Assembly (NCBI GenBank): GCA_022266195.1
Contig: WHVY01000009.1
Span: 1,922,001 to 1,986,000, forward strand
Direction of reading: 5' to 3'
DNA length: 64,000 nt
From: Tetranychus cinnabarinus
Lineage: Eukaryota > Arthropoda > Arachnida > Trombidiformes > Tetranychidae
Positions 48,933-58,837 of this stretch are shown piece after piece. Below the pieces are notes generated by a model, which saw only the letters and a list, made by a program, of their open reading frames with translations, made no database searches and was not told the DNA's origin. Each line of letters starts with the position of its first letter. The stretch's first letter is position 1. Position numbers and translations under genes: made by a program.

Positions 48933-49324
48933 CAAGGGATGCATGGTAGGTGATACGAAGATTTTGAACTTTTTTTGGGCTTAAAATATTCTAGTGGGTC
49001 AGATATGACCCTTTGTCAAGCCTTTCGTTTCGGAAATTCTCCGTTTCAAAGTTACAGGGTGTCAAAGTTGTTTTTACGTAGGTTAATATGCTTAATGTCA
49101 GTAATGTCGATCTATGATAAAATGGTAAAATATGTTTTATAACAAACCCATATTGCTTTCAATAGTGTTAAACTATGCAAAAGTGGAAACTTTGACACCC
49201 TGTAACTTTGCAACGGAGAATTTCCGAAACGAAAGGCTTGACAAAGGGTCATATCTGACCCACTAGAATATTTAAAGCCCAAAAAAAGTTCAAAATCTTC
49301 GTATCACCTACCATGCATCCCTTG
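48933..49324. mobile_element. MITE with about 130-bp terminal inverted repeats and TTA flanks
   Basis: The left arm (48933 to about 49063) begins CAAGGGATGCATGGTAGGTG and the right arm (about 49192-49324) is its reverse complement, ending CCCTTG, with few mismatches. The outer ends are flanked by the direct triplet TTA, consistent with the 3-bp TWA target duplications of PIF/Harbinger elements. The internal 130 bp is AT-rich and non-coding. No transposase is encoded. The superfamily assignment rests on the triplet only. Confidence 0.75.
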
Positions 49325-49630
49325 TTAGACTATCGCTGTCGGATATTTTACTTGAAAAGGATCTTAAATAAAATGTTAGATAGCGATCTTTTAAAACAAC
49401 CTTTCAATGGGACTCTCTGGGACAATCTTATAGTTGAACAATAATTGAGCTAATTTTATTGATTTATTTAAAAGAATCGATTGGAAAAATCAATCATTTC
49501 TGGCATATAAAATGATCCATCTCTAAAAATCGGAATCCAGTCGATATGAGGAGCAAATTAAGACAGTTTTGGGTCCACGAGTTACTGTGTTTACACTTTA
49601 CATTGTAAAGTTTAGTGTGCAAATACGAGT

Positions 49631-49860
49631 ATACCAGAGGCATCTAGAGGCATAAATACTAATTATATTGGGATGTTTACAAATGATTTATATTGCAATT
49701 TGAAAAACAAAATAATTTAACATCAAAATCATCACTGTTCCAAAATTGAACTGAAAATGTGTTTAATTTTTGATTACTGCTGATAAGATTCATCTTTAAA
49801 AAAACCAGTAGTTAATGAAAACGATTGAAAAAGCCTAGTTTCTTGATAAAAGTTACTCCT
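49631..49860 (+). repeat. Diverged copy of a repeat also present at 56137 and 61581
   Basis: Shares blocks in the same order with about 56137-56370 and its tandem copy: GCATCTAGAGG against GCCATCTAGAGG, then TTACAAAT, then AAAATTGAACTGAAAAT, then TTGAAAAAGCC against GTGAAAAAGCC. It is clearly older than the tandem duplication because of its substitutions and indels. It lies about 0.5-0.7 kb upstream of the full-length lipase start. Confidence 0.65.
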
Positions 49861-50367
49861 ATTATTATGAAACTATTGGGTTGAAATATCGAGGATTATC
49901 AATGAGATATTTTTCAAAGGGTGAACCTGGTTAAAGTCATGAAACCAGATTATGGGGAAAGGTGGAAATAGCTTATTTTACTATTCGTCCGGCAGTTTGG
50001 GACCATTTTCAGTTTTGTTTTGCAGAGCGACTTCATCTAATTTTCATTTCTAACCGAGTTCATTAGTTTTTTTTGTCATCTTGGTTCGTTTGTAAAAATT
50101 GGACGAAGCTGGTTTGATTTGAGTTTAAATTGAATTGAATTTGAGTTATCATCAAACAATGTTAGATCAAATATTAGATTAACAAGTTAATCGATGGCAC
50201 TCGATTTCACCTTACCAGGGCTGAAATGAATAAAAAAGATGGAAATTGCCTCTTTGGTTATAAATTACATTATTACAATTTATTAATTCATGAATACAAC
50301 TAGAGTTGAGTTACTGTATTGCGTTTGAACAACAATAAATTTTTACCGAGTGAAAATTTTCTCAATT

Positions 50368-51983
50368 ATGAATCTTTTAAACTTTTATTTCTGTTATTTA
50401 TTTTCTATTCAAATTCTCATCCTTACTGTATACAATTTTACACCAGTGGGCAGTGAGGAAGTCTCTGGTGATCCAGATGAGAAACGAGATATAGCTGATT
50501 TGATCACATCTCGAGGTTTCGATTATGAAGTTCACTATGTAACAACTCAAGATTCGTACATTCTTGGTGTGTACAGAATAATTAATCCTTTTGTTAGTGA
50601 AAATGAACGAGAAAAACTTCGTCCAGTTGTTATACAACACGGTTTTTTAAGCTCAGGTTCAACCTTTTTAATCAACTCACCGGATGGTTTCGCCTCCCCA
50701 TGTGATCCAGCCGACCAACTATTGACATCTACCAATGATTACAATGATACTCACACTAATAATTTAGGTTTCTTACTAGCTAATCGGTGCTATGATGTTT
50801 GGCTGGCTAACTCAAGAGGCAACCATTATTCAAGAAATCACACAACTCTTAACCCAGACAAAGGTGATTTGACCGTTTACTCATTTCTTAGTCTTGTTAT
50901 AAGATGTTTCAATCTCTTGTCTCTTTCTGTTGTTTTTACAAATGTTTATAAGTCTTTTTATTTACTATTGTGATTAATGTTAATTTGTTTTATTTGGACA
51001 GATAAAGAATTCTGGAATTTTTCATTTGACGAGATGATTGCGTACGACACACCTAATTTGATTGATTATGTACTCAACGTGACGAAGTTCGGTGAGTAAA
51101 AACCTAAAGCTAAGAGGTTACTTTTGATTTCAACCTTATATTTTGGTCTATATTTAGAAAGTCTTGGTTGGATTGGACATTCTCAAGGAACTTTAATCAT
51201 GTTTGGACTTTTATCTGAAAAGCCGGCTTATTCACTGAAAGTAAAGCCATTCATTGCTCTGGCTCCAGTTACATATGTTGGCAATATATTACTAGCTTTG
51301 CGATTTGCTGCTGCAATACCTGGAGCTTTGTGGACCCTTCGTAAAGCTGGAGGTGAATTGGGTGATTCAAGTACTATTATACGGACAACAAGTCAATTTG
51401 TTTGCGGTCGTTGGCAACCCAAATCATGTGATAATCTGGTTTATCCCTTGGAAGGCTATACACCTTCAATGATGAATCAAAGTCGAGTAAATGTGTTCAA
51501 ATCACAGCAGAAACTCACAGGTACATCTGTTTGGAATTTAGTACATTTTGGACAAAATGTCAACTCTCGATCATTTGCCAAATTTGACTTTGGTACCATT
51601 GAAAATAAGATTCGTTATAATGGACCTTACCCACCAAAATATAAAATATCACAGATTAACTCAACTCAGGTTGCAATTCTGTATGGAAAAGCTGATAGAC
51701 TCGGTGATCCAAAAGATCTCCAAAAATTGGTGAAGGAATTAAAAGGTAATTTATTTCTATCTGATTCTGCAATAATCAAGTTTAAAGTCAACTAATTGAT
51801 TCCTTTCCTCTATCAGTTCCTTTATTTAGAGACTATGAAATTCCTAATCCAAAGTGGGATCACCTGGACTTTATTTACGCTGAAGACTTGTACAAGACAG
51901 TCCACACTGTGGTTTTAGATGTGCTTAGAGAGTCTCAAATTGAACTGGAGAAACAGCGATCGGGACAAATTGCCAAAAATTAA
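50368..51983 (+). CDS. Secreted acid lipase, full-length, 4 exons, about 446 aa
   Basis: Acid lipase of the gastric/lysosomal family. Exons 50368-50863, 51002-51091, 51158-51745, 51817-51983; 1341 nt, all introns phase 1. The start ATG at 50368 begins a signal peptide (MNLLNFYFCYLFSIQILIL); the frame runs 18 nt further upstream without an ATG. N-terminal family motif: EVHYVTTQDSYILGVYRI. Oxyanion strand: VVIQHGFLSSGSTF. Further family motif: LANSRGNHYSRNH. Nucleophile elbow GHSQG (Ser about 204), acid YGKADRLGDP, and catalytic His in KWDHLDFIYAED are all intact, so it should be active. Exons 2 and 3 (90 and 588 nt) equal those of the minus lipase at 20046. The tandem duplication starts in its intron 2, so exons 3 and 4 recur at 56601-57426. 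An AATAAA lies at 52135-52140. Confidence 0.9.
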
Positions 51984-53394
51984 TGTGGATAAATATTGAC
52001 TCTGCAAACAATAATTTAATCAAGTTGTCCACAATATGAATTGAAAATTCAAGACTTCAGTAACTTGTATCATTTGATGATACAACTAGTCAGCTCTCTT
52101 TAATCGTTATACATATTACATGTGAATACATATGAATAAAATTATATTGTAAAACCTATTTGTTACAATGAGTTATAATTATCTTACCCTAATAAACTGG
52201 TTTGCCTAAATGATCATTTGATTAAGGGTTGTTCAATCTTTGAGGATTGTTATTGAATGTTATTACCGAAGAGCTCAGTTAATCTAGTTATCATAATTAT
52301 CTGGATTTCTAATGATTTGGTGATATCTGATAATTTTAATGATATTCAACGAGTGATTGAACAATCAATTGCTTCTGTTATTAATCAAACCATAAACGAT
52401 AGACTTTTTAAAGTAATTTATTATAATATTTCAGGGAATAATCTATCAGTTAAAGGTTTAATCACCAGAATATTAACAAAATCCTTGATTCATCCTTCTT
52501 TTTCTCAGTAATCATAAACATTTCCCTCTTTATTGTGATTACTTTTCCCTAGTAAATCTGATATTAACCAGTATTGATTATGCTCATGCACTGATAGCTT
52601 TCAGTTGAAAATAAAAGCATATGACCAAAGCAAATATCACGCTTAATGATTCTCGATTGACAATGGTGCGATATTTTAGCTCAAGGCCTACAAGTGAGTT
52701 TAGACTGGAAAATTTATTGTTACAATTAAATTCCAACTGATTGATTTCATTAAGGTTCTTAAGGAGATTCATTTTCAAGCTTACATTTTAATTTCACCAA
52801 GATGAGCTATTCTTGGCCCAATCTCAGTCAAGTATAATTATTAATCCATGTTTACATTTACATCATGAACAAAACTCGTTAAACTAATTTTGCACCTAAA
52901 AGTCATTTGCTATCAAAACAAGTAACGTAAACATAATGATTGTACTGACAATTTTGTGAGTAGGAAAGGAGGAGACAGAGAGAAAAGAGAGAGAGAAAAG
53001 GTAGAAAGACAAATGTAACTCAGATTTTCTACCTCAGAATGCAATCTCGTTATCCACCTTCAACTCATTCTCCTGAAACTACCTTAAGTTTTTTCATTAT
53101 TCATGTGATTTCAAGATAACTTTCAATCGTGAGATCCGGGACGCTTGTTTGTTGACAATATTGTTGACATTAAATAGATTGGTTAATGTCGCCAACAGTT
53201 GCTAGTAGACAGTGAATCTTATTTTTTTCAAGTGTACAATTAACCAGGATTATATTCAATGCTACAATTTACAGTTGATTTTGTTTAATCGTCGTTTTTG
53301 CTCATTTTTTGCATTTTTAAGACTTTAATTAATCGATTAATCCAAGTGAATATATCAAATCGTATAACTGGTTCCAGTTATTCATTTTTTCACA
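51984..53394. other. Intergenic region, lipase to UGT (unit 1)
   Basis: Lipase 3' UTR with AATAAA (52135-52140), then about 1.2 kb with no convincing gene. An ATG-initiated frame at 52257-52511 begins hydrophobic and could be a small secreted peptide, but no family is recognised. A GA-rich patch lies at about 52970-53010. The same sequence recurs at 57427-58837. Confidence 0.5.
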
Positions 53395-55107
53395 ATGTCT
53401 TTTGATCACCATAACAGTACAACCGACAAAATGACCAAATTATCATCAAATAAACTTGCTTGGTGTGTCAATGGGACTTATTTAACTATTCATAACCACA
53501 ATCGTAAGCCATTAAGAATCCTCATGTCTTCTTTGGATGCGTAAGTGAATGTTTCAAAAATTTTTCATTTGTTTCCTAGGAAATGATTAATAAAATTGGT
53601 TATCTAAGCTGTAAAGTTAACAACCTTTTCCCTCGAATGGTTGTTAATTCCTGGATAATTATGCACATGATACAAGTAAACATGTTGTTTGTTAAAGTTA
53701 CTTTATCAATTGCTGATTCTCATAACAAATCTTGTATTTATTCTGGATCCTTTTAGCTATGGCCATTTCAATGCGATCCTTGGTCTTGGAGAGAAACTGG
53801 TGAGTCGTGGTCATCATGTCTATTATGCTAATCGATCCGGATATCGTTCGATGGTGGAAGCTTCTGGATTAAAGTTTATCCCCATTGAAAATTATGATCC
53901 AACTATGGGTAATTTCCAAGCGAACCAGGTTATTCTCAAGTATATCGACAATTACGCCAAGCAGATGGAAAAGAGTTCGCTCAACAGATTAACTGACTGG
54001 TCTCTGAATGATCTCGTTAACAATCTAGAATATTTTAGTGAAATGAAAAGAATGGAAAAAGTGTTGGAGATTATAATTGACAAAATGAAACCAGATTTAG
54101 TAATAGGTGATTTTACCTTTGCACTGCCATTATTTATTAAAAGCACAATTCCATGTATACCATTGCTTTCCACAAATCCATTACCTTTGTATGGTGAAAG
54201 AGGACCTCCAATTGCATCGGGTTACTCAGTGAAAGGGCCTAAAGATGTATGGTCAAAGTATCGTAAAGCTGAAAAGCTATCCATGATTGGTCTGCAACTC
54301 TACTTGCGACCATGGTGGTGGAGCAAATGTCTATCTCCTCCTGAATCAAGTAAACTTCGATCTTTTGCCAAATATTTTGGCATCTATGTTTATCCATCTT
54401 GTCTTGATTATGACTCTGATCTGGGCCATCCGCCATCAAATTGGGTTAGAATGGACATGTGTATAAGACAGAGTCAGAGCGAGTTTCAGTTACCAGATTG
54501 TTTAAACCAAATGCCTGGTAAATTGATATATCTTTCAATGGGATCTTTAGGATCGGTTAACTTAAAGTTGATGAGACGCTTGGTTACCACTTTATCATCT
54601 TGTCCTCATCGGTTTATTGTATCCAAAGGAGCACGAGGAGATCAGTTAGAGTTAACTGATAATATGTGGGGAGATAATTTTGTTAATCAACTTGCTATTT
54701 TACCTAAAGTTGATCTTGTAATAACAAATGGTGGGAGTAATACAATTATAGAAAGTCTCTCAGCTGGTAAACCGATGATTGTTTTACCTCTTTTTTATGA
54801 TCAGCTTGATAATGCTCAACGAATCGATGAGAAAGGTTTAGGTCGTCGTTTGGATCCATTCAATTACAAGGAAGGTGAACTTTTGGAAACCATCGAAGAC
54901 TTATTGGAAAATAGGTCGATCCGAGACAAAGTTGACCAAGTTGCTCGTGAAATGAGAAAATCTGTTGAACAAAATAAAGTTTGCGAATTAATTGAATCTT
55001 TGGCGTTCCATGTGAAATTTGGTGGCCCTGTTGATGCTGAATTGAAACAAATACTTCCACACTTCAATAAAGTTTGTAATAAAAGTAACTACAAACTTGA
55101 TCAGTAA
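53395..55107 (+). CDS. Bacterial-type UDP-glycosyltransferase, copy 1, 2 exons, about 498 aa
   Basis: Family-1 glycosyltransferase that moves sugar from a UDP-sugar to small lipophilic acceptors, a detoxification step. Exon 1 is 53395-53540 and exon 2 is 53757-55107; 1497 nt. The join restores RILMSSLDAYGHFNAI, containing the conserved N-terminal catalytic His (GHFN). The donor-sugar signature is at about residues 371-412: TNGGSNTIIESLSAGKPMIV, then PLFYDQLDNAQR. The Asn of TNGG stands where most members have HGG. There is no signal peptide and no C-terminal membrane anchor, unlike animal ER UGTs but like bacterial macrolide-type enzymes. Spider-mite UGTs are known to derive from bacteria by horizontal transfer, and this fits. 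The protein is probably cytosolic. An identical copy lies at 58838-60550. Exon 1 was chosen because it supplies the missing N-terminus in phase; the open frame continuing upstream into the intron does not. Confidence 0.9.
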
Positions 55108-55567
55108 ATTACAAAAATCAGTACAAAAGTCATTTGTTTGGTTGCTACTTATTTACTAGATCTATTTTTTATACTTGTATCAAATACATAATTTGAACTT
55201 TTATAAACAATGTCACAATCGAACTGAACAATTTATTCTGGCAAATTTTGTTGAACTCATCTTTATTACTCTTGATGAAATTGAGTGGTCTTTACAATCC
55301 AACGATGTAAAGGCCGAAACTTTGTCTTTCGAGTTCAATTTCACACTTAAGTCCATTTGAGTCCTTCCCGGTGCTCATCATTCCGACAACTTGGTCGAAA
55401 AACACTGAATAAGTAATTGACTCAATATCACGAGTAGATAAATTAATGCGAGTAATTAAAAACAATGCGCTTGGACTAGATCTGGTGAATCATTAAGATA
55501 TTTCAGGCAGACTCACTCAAGATTATTGAGTTTTTCATCGTTCTACCTTTGGCAGACTTTTGATCAG

Positions 55568-55980
55568 TCATTTTGAATAAACGCGCATACGAATAAACTG
55601 ACAACGCCAAACTAACCAGATATTATAATAAGAGAGATGACCAAAGAAAAAAACTAGCACTATCTTTATCAACCATCCGAACCAGTCGACTTCCGCGAGA
55701 TCTCCCTTAAATACAGTTATAGACAGAAAAATTTTCATCAAACTAATTTTACCGATGATAATTTGAAGACCAGAAGATGTACTTACTCTTGGGCTTGCAT
55801 TCGCTGTTGCTGTACGGTACATCGCTTTGATTGTTGGATAAAGCTTCCTTTTCAGCGTTTGTAATAGCTGAAACAGCTTGAACTAATTTTTCATTGACAG
55901 AAAGGATAGATGAACATTGACGAAACCATTTTTTAAATTTACCTAATTTATTTATACTTCTCTTGATTCCGACGAATGAT
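55568..55980 (-). CDS. Small putative membrane protein, copy 1, partial model
   Basis: Unrecognised gene. Two minus-strand coding exons can be proposed: 55980-55787 (acceptor TTTTTCAG, donor A/GTAAGT) and 55701-55568 (ending in TGA). They join in frame. The first encodes a basic, then mixed helical stretch (IKRSINKLGKFKKWFRQC, SVNEKLVQAVSAITNAEKEA). The second encodes a hydrophobic segment (WLIKIVLVFFFGHL) and a basic C-terminus (QFIRMRVYSK), suggesting a tail-anchored or single-pass protein. The exon 2 acceptor (GGGAG) has a weak pyrimidine tract. The start exon was not found; the frame runs upstream to 56033 without an ATG. Loose resemblance to PEX11-type sequences was considered but is not strong enough to use. 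Confidence 0.4.
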
Positions 55981-56136
55981 CTGAAAAATTTGTAAATAAG
56001 AAAAATAATAAAGCTTATTACAAATGGTGACAAAAACGATTCATTTTATTTAAAATTAAGCAATTTTACGGGAATTATAACGTTTGCGGTAGGTTGCGCT
56101 CAAAATATTTGAAATTTTCAAATTGAAAATATCTGT

Positions 56137-56154
56137 CAGCGCCATCTAGAGGGG
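56137..56154 (+). promoter_or_regulatory. CTCF-like motif, unit 1
   Basis: CAGCGCCATCTAGAGGGG matches the core of the arthropod CTCF site (AGCGCCxxCTAGxGG pattern) at nearly every fixed position. The repeat at 61581-61598 is identical, and a degenerate form (GGCATCTAGAGGC) occurs at about 49639. It lies between the small minus-strand gene and the truncated lipase. Motif similarity only; binding is inferred. Confidence 0.4.
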
Positions 56155-56600
56155 TAAATATTAATGACATTGAAATGGCTACAAATTATTTTCATTTAAA
56201 TTTCAAAGACGCAATAATTTAACTGAAATTTCATCAAAATCACAATTGTTTTCAAAATTGAACTGAAAATTTGTTTAATTTTGACTGGGTGATTATATAG
56301 TTCAACGATACATCTGCAAGAAGTGACAAAAGTTAATGGCAAAGAGTGAAAAAGCCAAGTTTTACGATAATTCAATTAAATTTACTTATGTATTAAGTAC
56401 CTTTTTGTATTGACCTTGTGACCAGTCAATGAGATTGAATTATCCACTTGAATAATTTAATTTAGAAATCACTGTGAAAATCATGGTTATCATGATCTTT
56501 TCATCGAGGGTCATTTAGCGGTGGAAAGAGCAGCATAGCAACCCTCATTGTTTTAAGAGGTTACTTTTGATTTCAACCTTATATTTTGGTCTATATTTAG

Positions 56601-57426
56601 AAAGTCTTGGTTGGATTGGACATTCTCAAGGAACTTTAATCATGTTTGGACTTTTATCTGAAAAGCCGGCTTATTCACTGAAAGTAAAGCCATTCATTGC
56701 TCTGGCTCCAGTTACATATGTTGGCAATATATTACTAGCTTTGCGATTTGCTGCTGCAATACCTGGAGCTTTGTGGACCCTTCGTAAAGCTGGAGGTGAA
56801 TTGGGTGATTCAAGTACTATTATACGGACAACAAGTCAATTTGTTTGCGGTCGTTGGCAACCCAAATCATGTGATAATCTGGTTTATCCCTTGGAAGGCT
56901 ATACACCTTCAATGATGAATCAAAGTCGAGTAAATGTGTTCAAATCACAGCAGAAACTCACAGGTACATCTGTTTGGAATTTAGTACATTTTGGACAAAA
57001 TGTCAACTCTCGATCATTTGCCAAATTTGACTTTGGTACCATTGAAAATAAGATTCGTTATAATGGACCTTACCCACCAAAATATAAAATATCACAGATT
57101 AACTCAACTCAGGTTGCAATTCTGTATGGAAAAGCTGATAGACTCGGTGATCCAAAAGATCTCCAAAAATTGGTGAAGGAATTAAAAGGTAATTTATTTC
57201 TATCTGATTCTGCAATAATCAAGTTTAAAGTCAACTAATTGATTCCTTTCCTCTATCAGTTCCTTTATTTAGAGACTATGAAATTCCTAATCCAAAGTGG
57301 GATCACCTGGACTTTATTTACGCTGAAGACTTGTACAAGACAGTCCACACTGTGGTTTTAGATGTGCTTAGAGAGTCTCAAATTGAACTGGAGAAACAGC
57401 GATCGGGACAAATTGCCAAAAATTAA
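56601..57426 (+). pseudogene. 5'-truncated acid lipase (exons 3 and 4 only)
   Basis: Exact copy of exons 3 and 4 of the lipase at 50368 (56601-57188 and 57260-57426). It lacks exons 1 and 2, and therefore the promoter, signal peptide and oxyanion strand, because the duplication began in intron 2. The nucleophile GHSQG and the DHLDF histidine are still encoded and no stop has arisen, consistent with very recent origin. Without the N-terminal third of the hydrolase fold it should not be a working lipase. It could still be transcribed from upstream, or spliced as a repeated 3' end of the upstream lipase transcript. Confidence 0.8.
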
Positions 57427-58837
57427 TGTGGATAAATATTGACTCTGCAAACAATAATTTAATCAAGTTGTCCACAATATGAATTGAAAATTCAAGACTT
57501 CAGTAACTTGTATCATTTGATGATACAACTAGTCAGCTCTCTTTAATCGTTATACATATTACATGTGAATACATATGAATAAAATTATATTGTAAAACCT
57601 ATTTGTTACAATGAGTTATAATTATCTTACCCTAATAAACTGGTTTGCCTAAATGATCATTTGATTAAGGGTTGTTCAATCTTTGAGGATTGTTATTGAA
57701 TGTTATTACCGAAGAGCTCAGTTAATCTAGTTATCATAATTATCTGGATTTCTAATGATTTGGTGATATCTGATAATTTTAATGATATTCAACGAGTGAT
57801 TGAACAATCAATTGCTTCTGTTATTAATCAAACCATAAACGATAGACTTTTTAAAGTAATTTATTATAATATTTCAGGGAATAATCTATCAGTTAAAGGT
57901 TTAATCACCAGAATATTAACAAAATCCTTGATTCATCCTTCTTTTTCTCAGTAATCATAAACATTTCCCTCTTTATTGTGATTACTTTTCCCTAGTAAAT
58001 CTGATATTAACCAGTATTGATTATGCTCATGCACTGATAGCTTTCAGTTGAAAATAAAAGCATATGACCAAAGCAAATATCACGCTTAATGATTCTCGAT
58101 TGACAATGGTGCGATATTTTAGCTCAAGGCCTACAAGTGAGTTTAGACTGGAAAATTTATTGTTACAATTAAATTCCAACTGATTGATTTCATTAAGGTT
58201 CTTAAGGAGATTCATTTTCAAGCTTACATTTTAATTTCACCAAGATGAGCTATTCTTGGCCCAATCTCAGTCAAGTATAATTATTAATCCATGTTTACAT
58301 TTACATCATGAACAAAACTCGTTAAACTAATTTTGCACCTAAAAGTCATTTGCTATCAAAACAAGTAACGTAAACATAATGATTGTACTGACAATTTTGT
58401 GAGTAGGAAAGGAGGAGACAGAGAGAAAAGAGAGAGAGAAAAGGTAGAAAGACAAATGTAACTCAGATTTTCTACCTCAGAATGCAATCTCGTTATCCAC
58501 CTTCAACTCATTCTCCTGAAACTACCTTAAGTTTTTTCATTATTCATGTGATTTCAAGATAACTTTCAATCGTGAGATCCGGGACGCTTGTTTGTTGACA
58601 ATATTGTTGACATTAAATAGATTGGTTAATGTCGCCAACAGTTGCTAGTAGACAGTGAATCTTATTTTTTTCAAGTGTACAATTAACCAGGATTATATTC
58701 AATGCTACAATTTACAGTTGATTTTGTTTAATCGTCGTTTTTGCTCATTTTTTGCATTTTTAAGACTTTAATTAATCGATTAATCCAAGTGAATATATCA
58801 AATCGTATAACTGGTTCCAGTTATTCATTTTTTCACA
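57427..58837. other. Intergenic region, lipase fragment to UGT (unit 2)
   Basis: Identical to 51984-53394, including AATAAA at 57578-57583 and the GA-rich patch. It presumably carries the same UGT promoter, so copy 2 should be expressed like copy 1. Confidence 0.6.

Larger units (their letters stand above)
47946..50367. other. Divergent intergenic region with a MITE and an old repeat
   Basis: Promoter side of RYamide (minus) and of the lipase (plus). It contains a 392-bp inverted-repeat element (48933-49324) and a degenerate copy (about 49631-49860) of sequence also found upstream of the duplicated lipase fragment. No exons were recognised. TTATAAATTAC at about 50257-50267 is a possible TATA-like box for the lipase, unproven. 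Confidence 0.5.
51111..56553 (+). repeat. Tandem duplication, unit 1 (5443 bp)
   Basis: It starts at TAAGAGG in lipase intron 2 and ends at CATTGTTT. It carries lipase exons 3-4, the UGT and the small minus-strand gene. All landmarks recur downstream at an offset of 5443, rising to 5444 after a T homopolymer (four T in unit 1 near 55558-55561, five in unit 2). No other difference was found in the translated frames compared. The junction reads CATTGTTT/TAAGAGG with no evident microhomology. Confidence 0.95.

Noticed and set aside
52257..52511. 84-codon frame with a hydrophobic start, between lipase and UGT (and its copy at 57700-57954)
   Set aside because: It could be a small secreted peptide, but no cysteines, processing sites or family features follow. 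Its presence in both units reflects the duplication and not selection.
53689..53756. Starting the UGT inside its intron (frame begins with a non-ATG codon at 53689)
   Set aside because: The region has a canonical 3' splice site at 53755-53756, and exon 1 at 53395-53540 restores the conserved N-terminal strand in phase.
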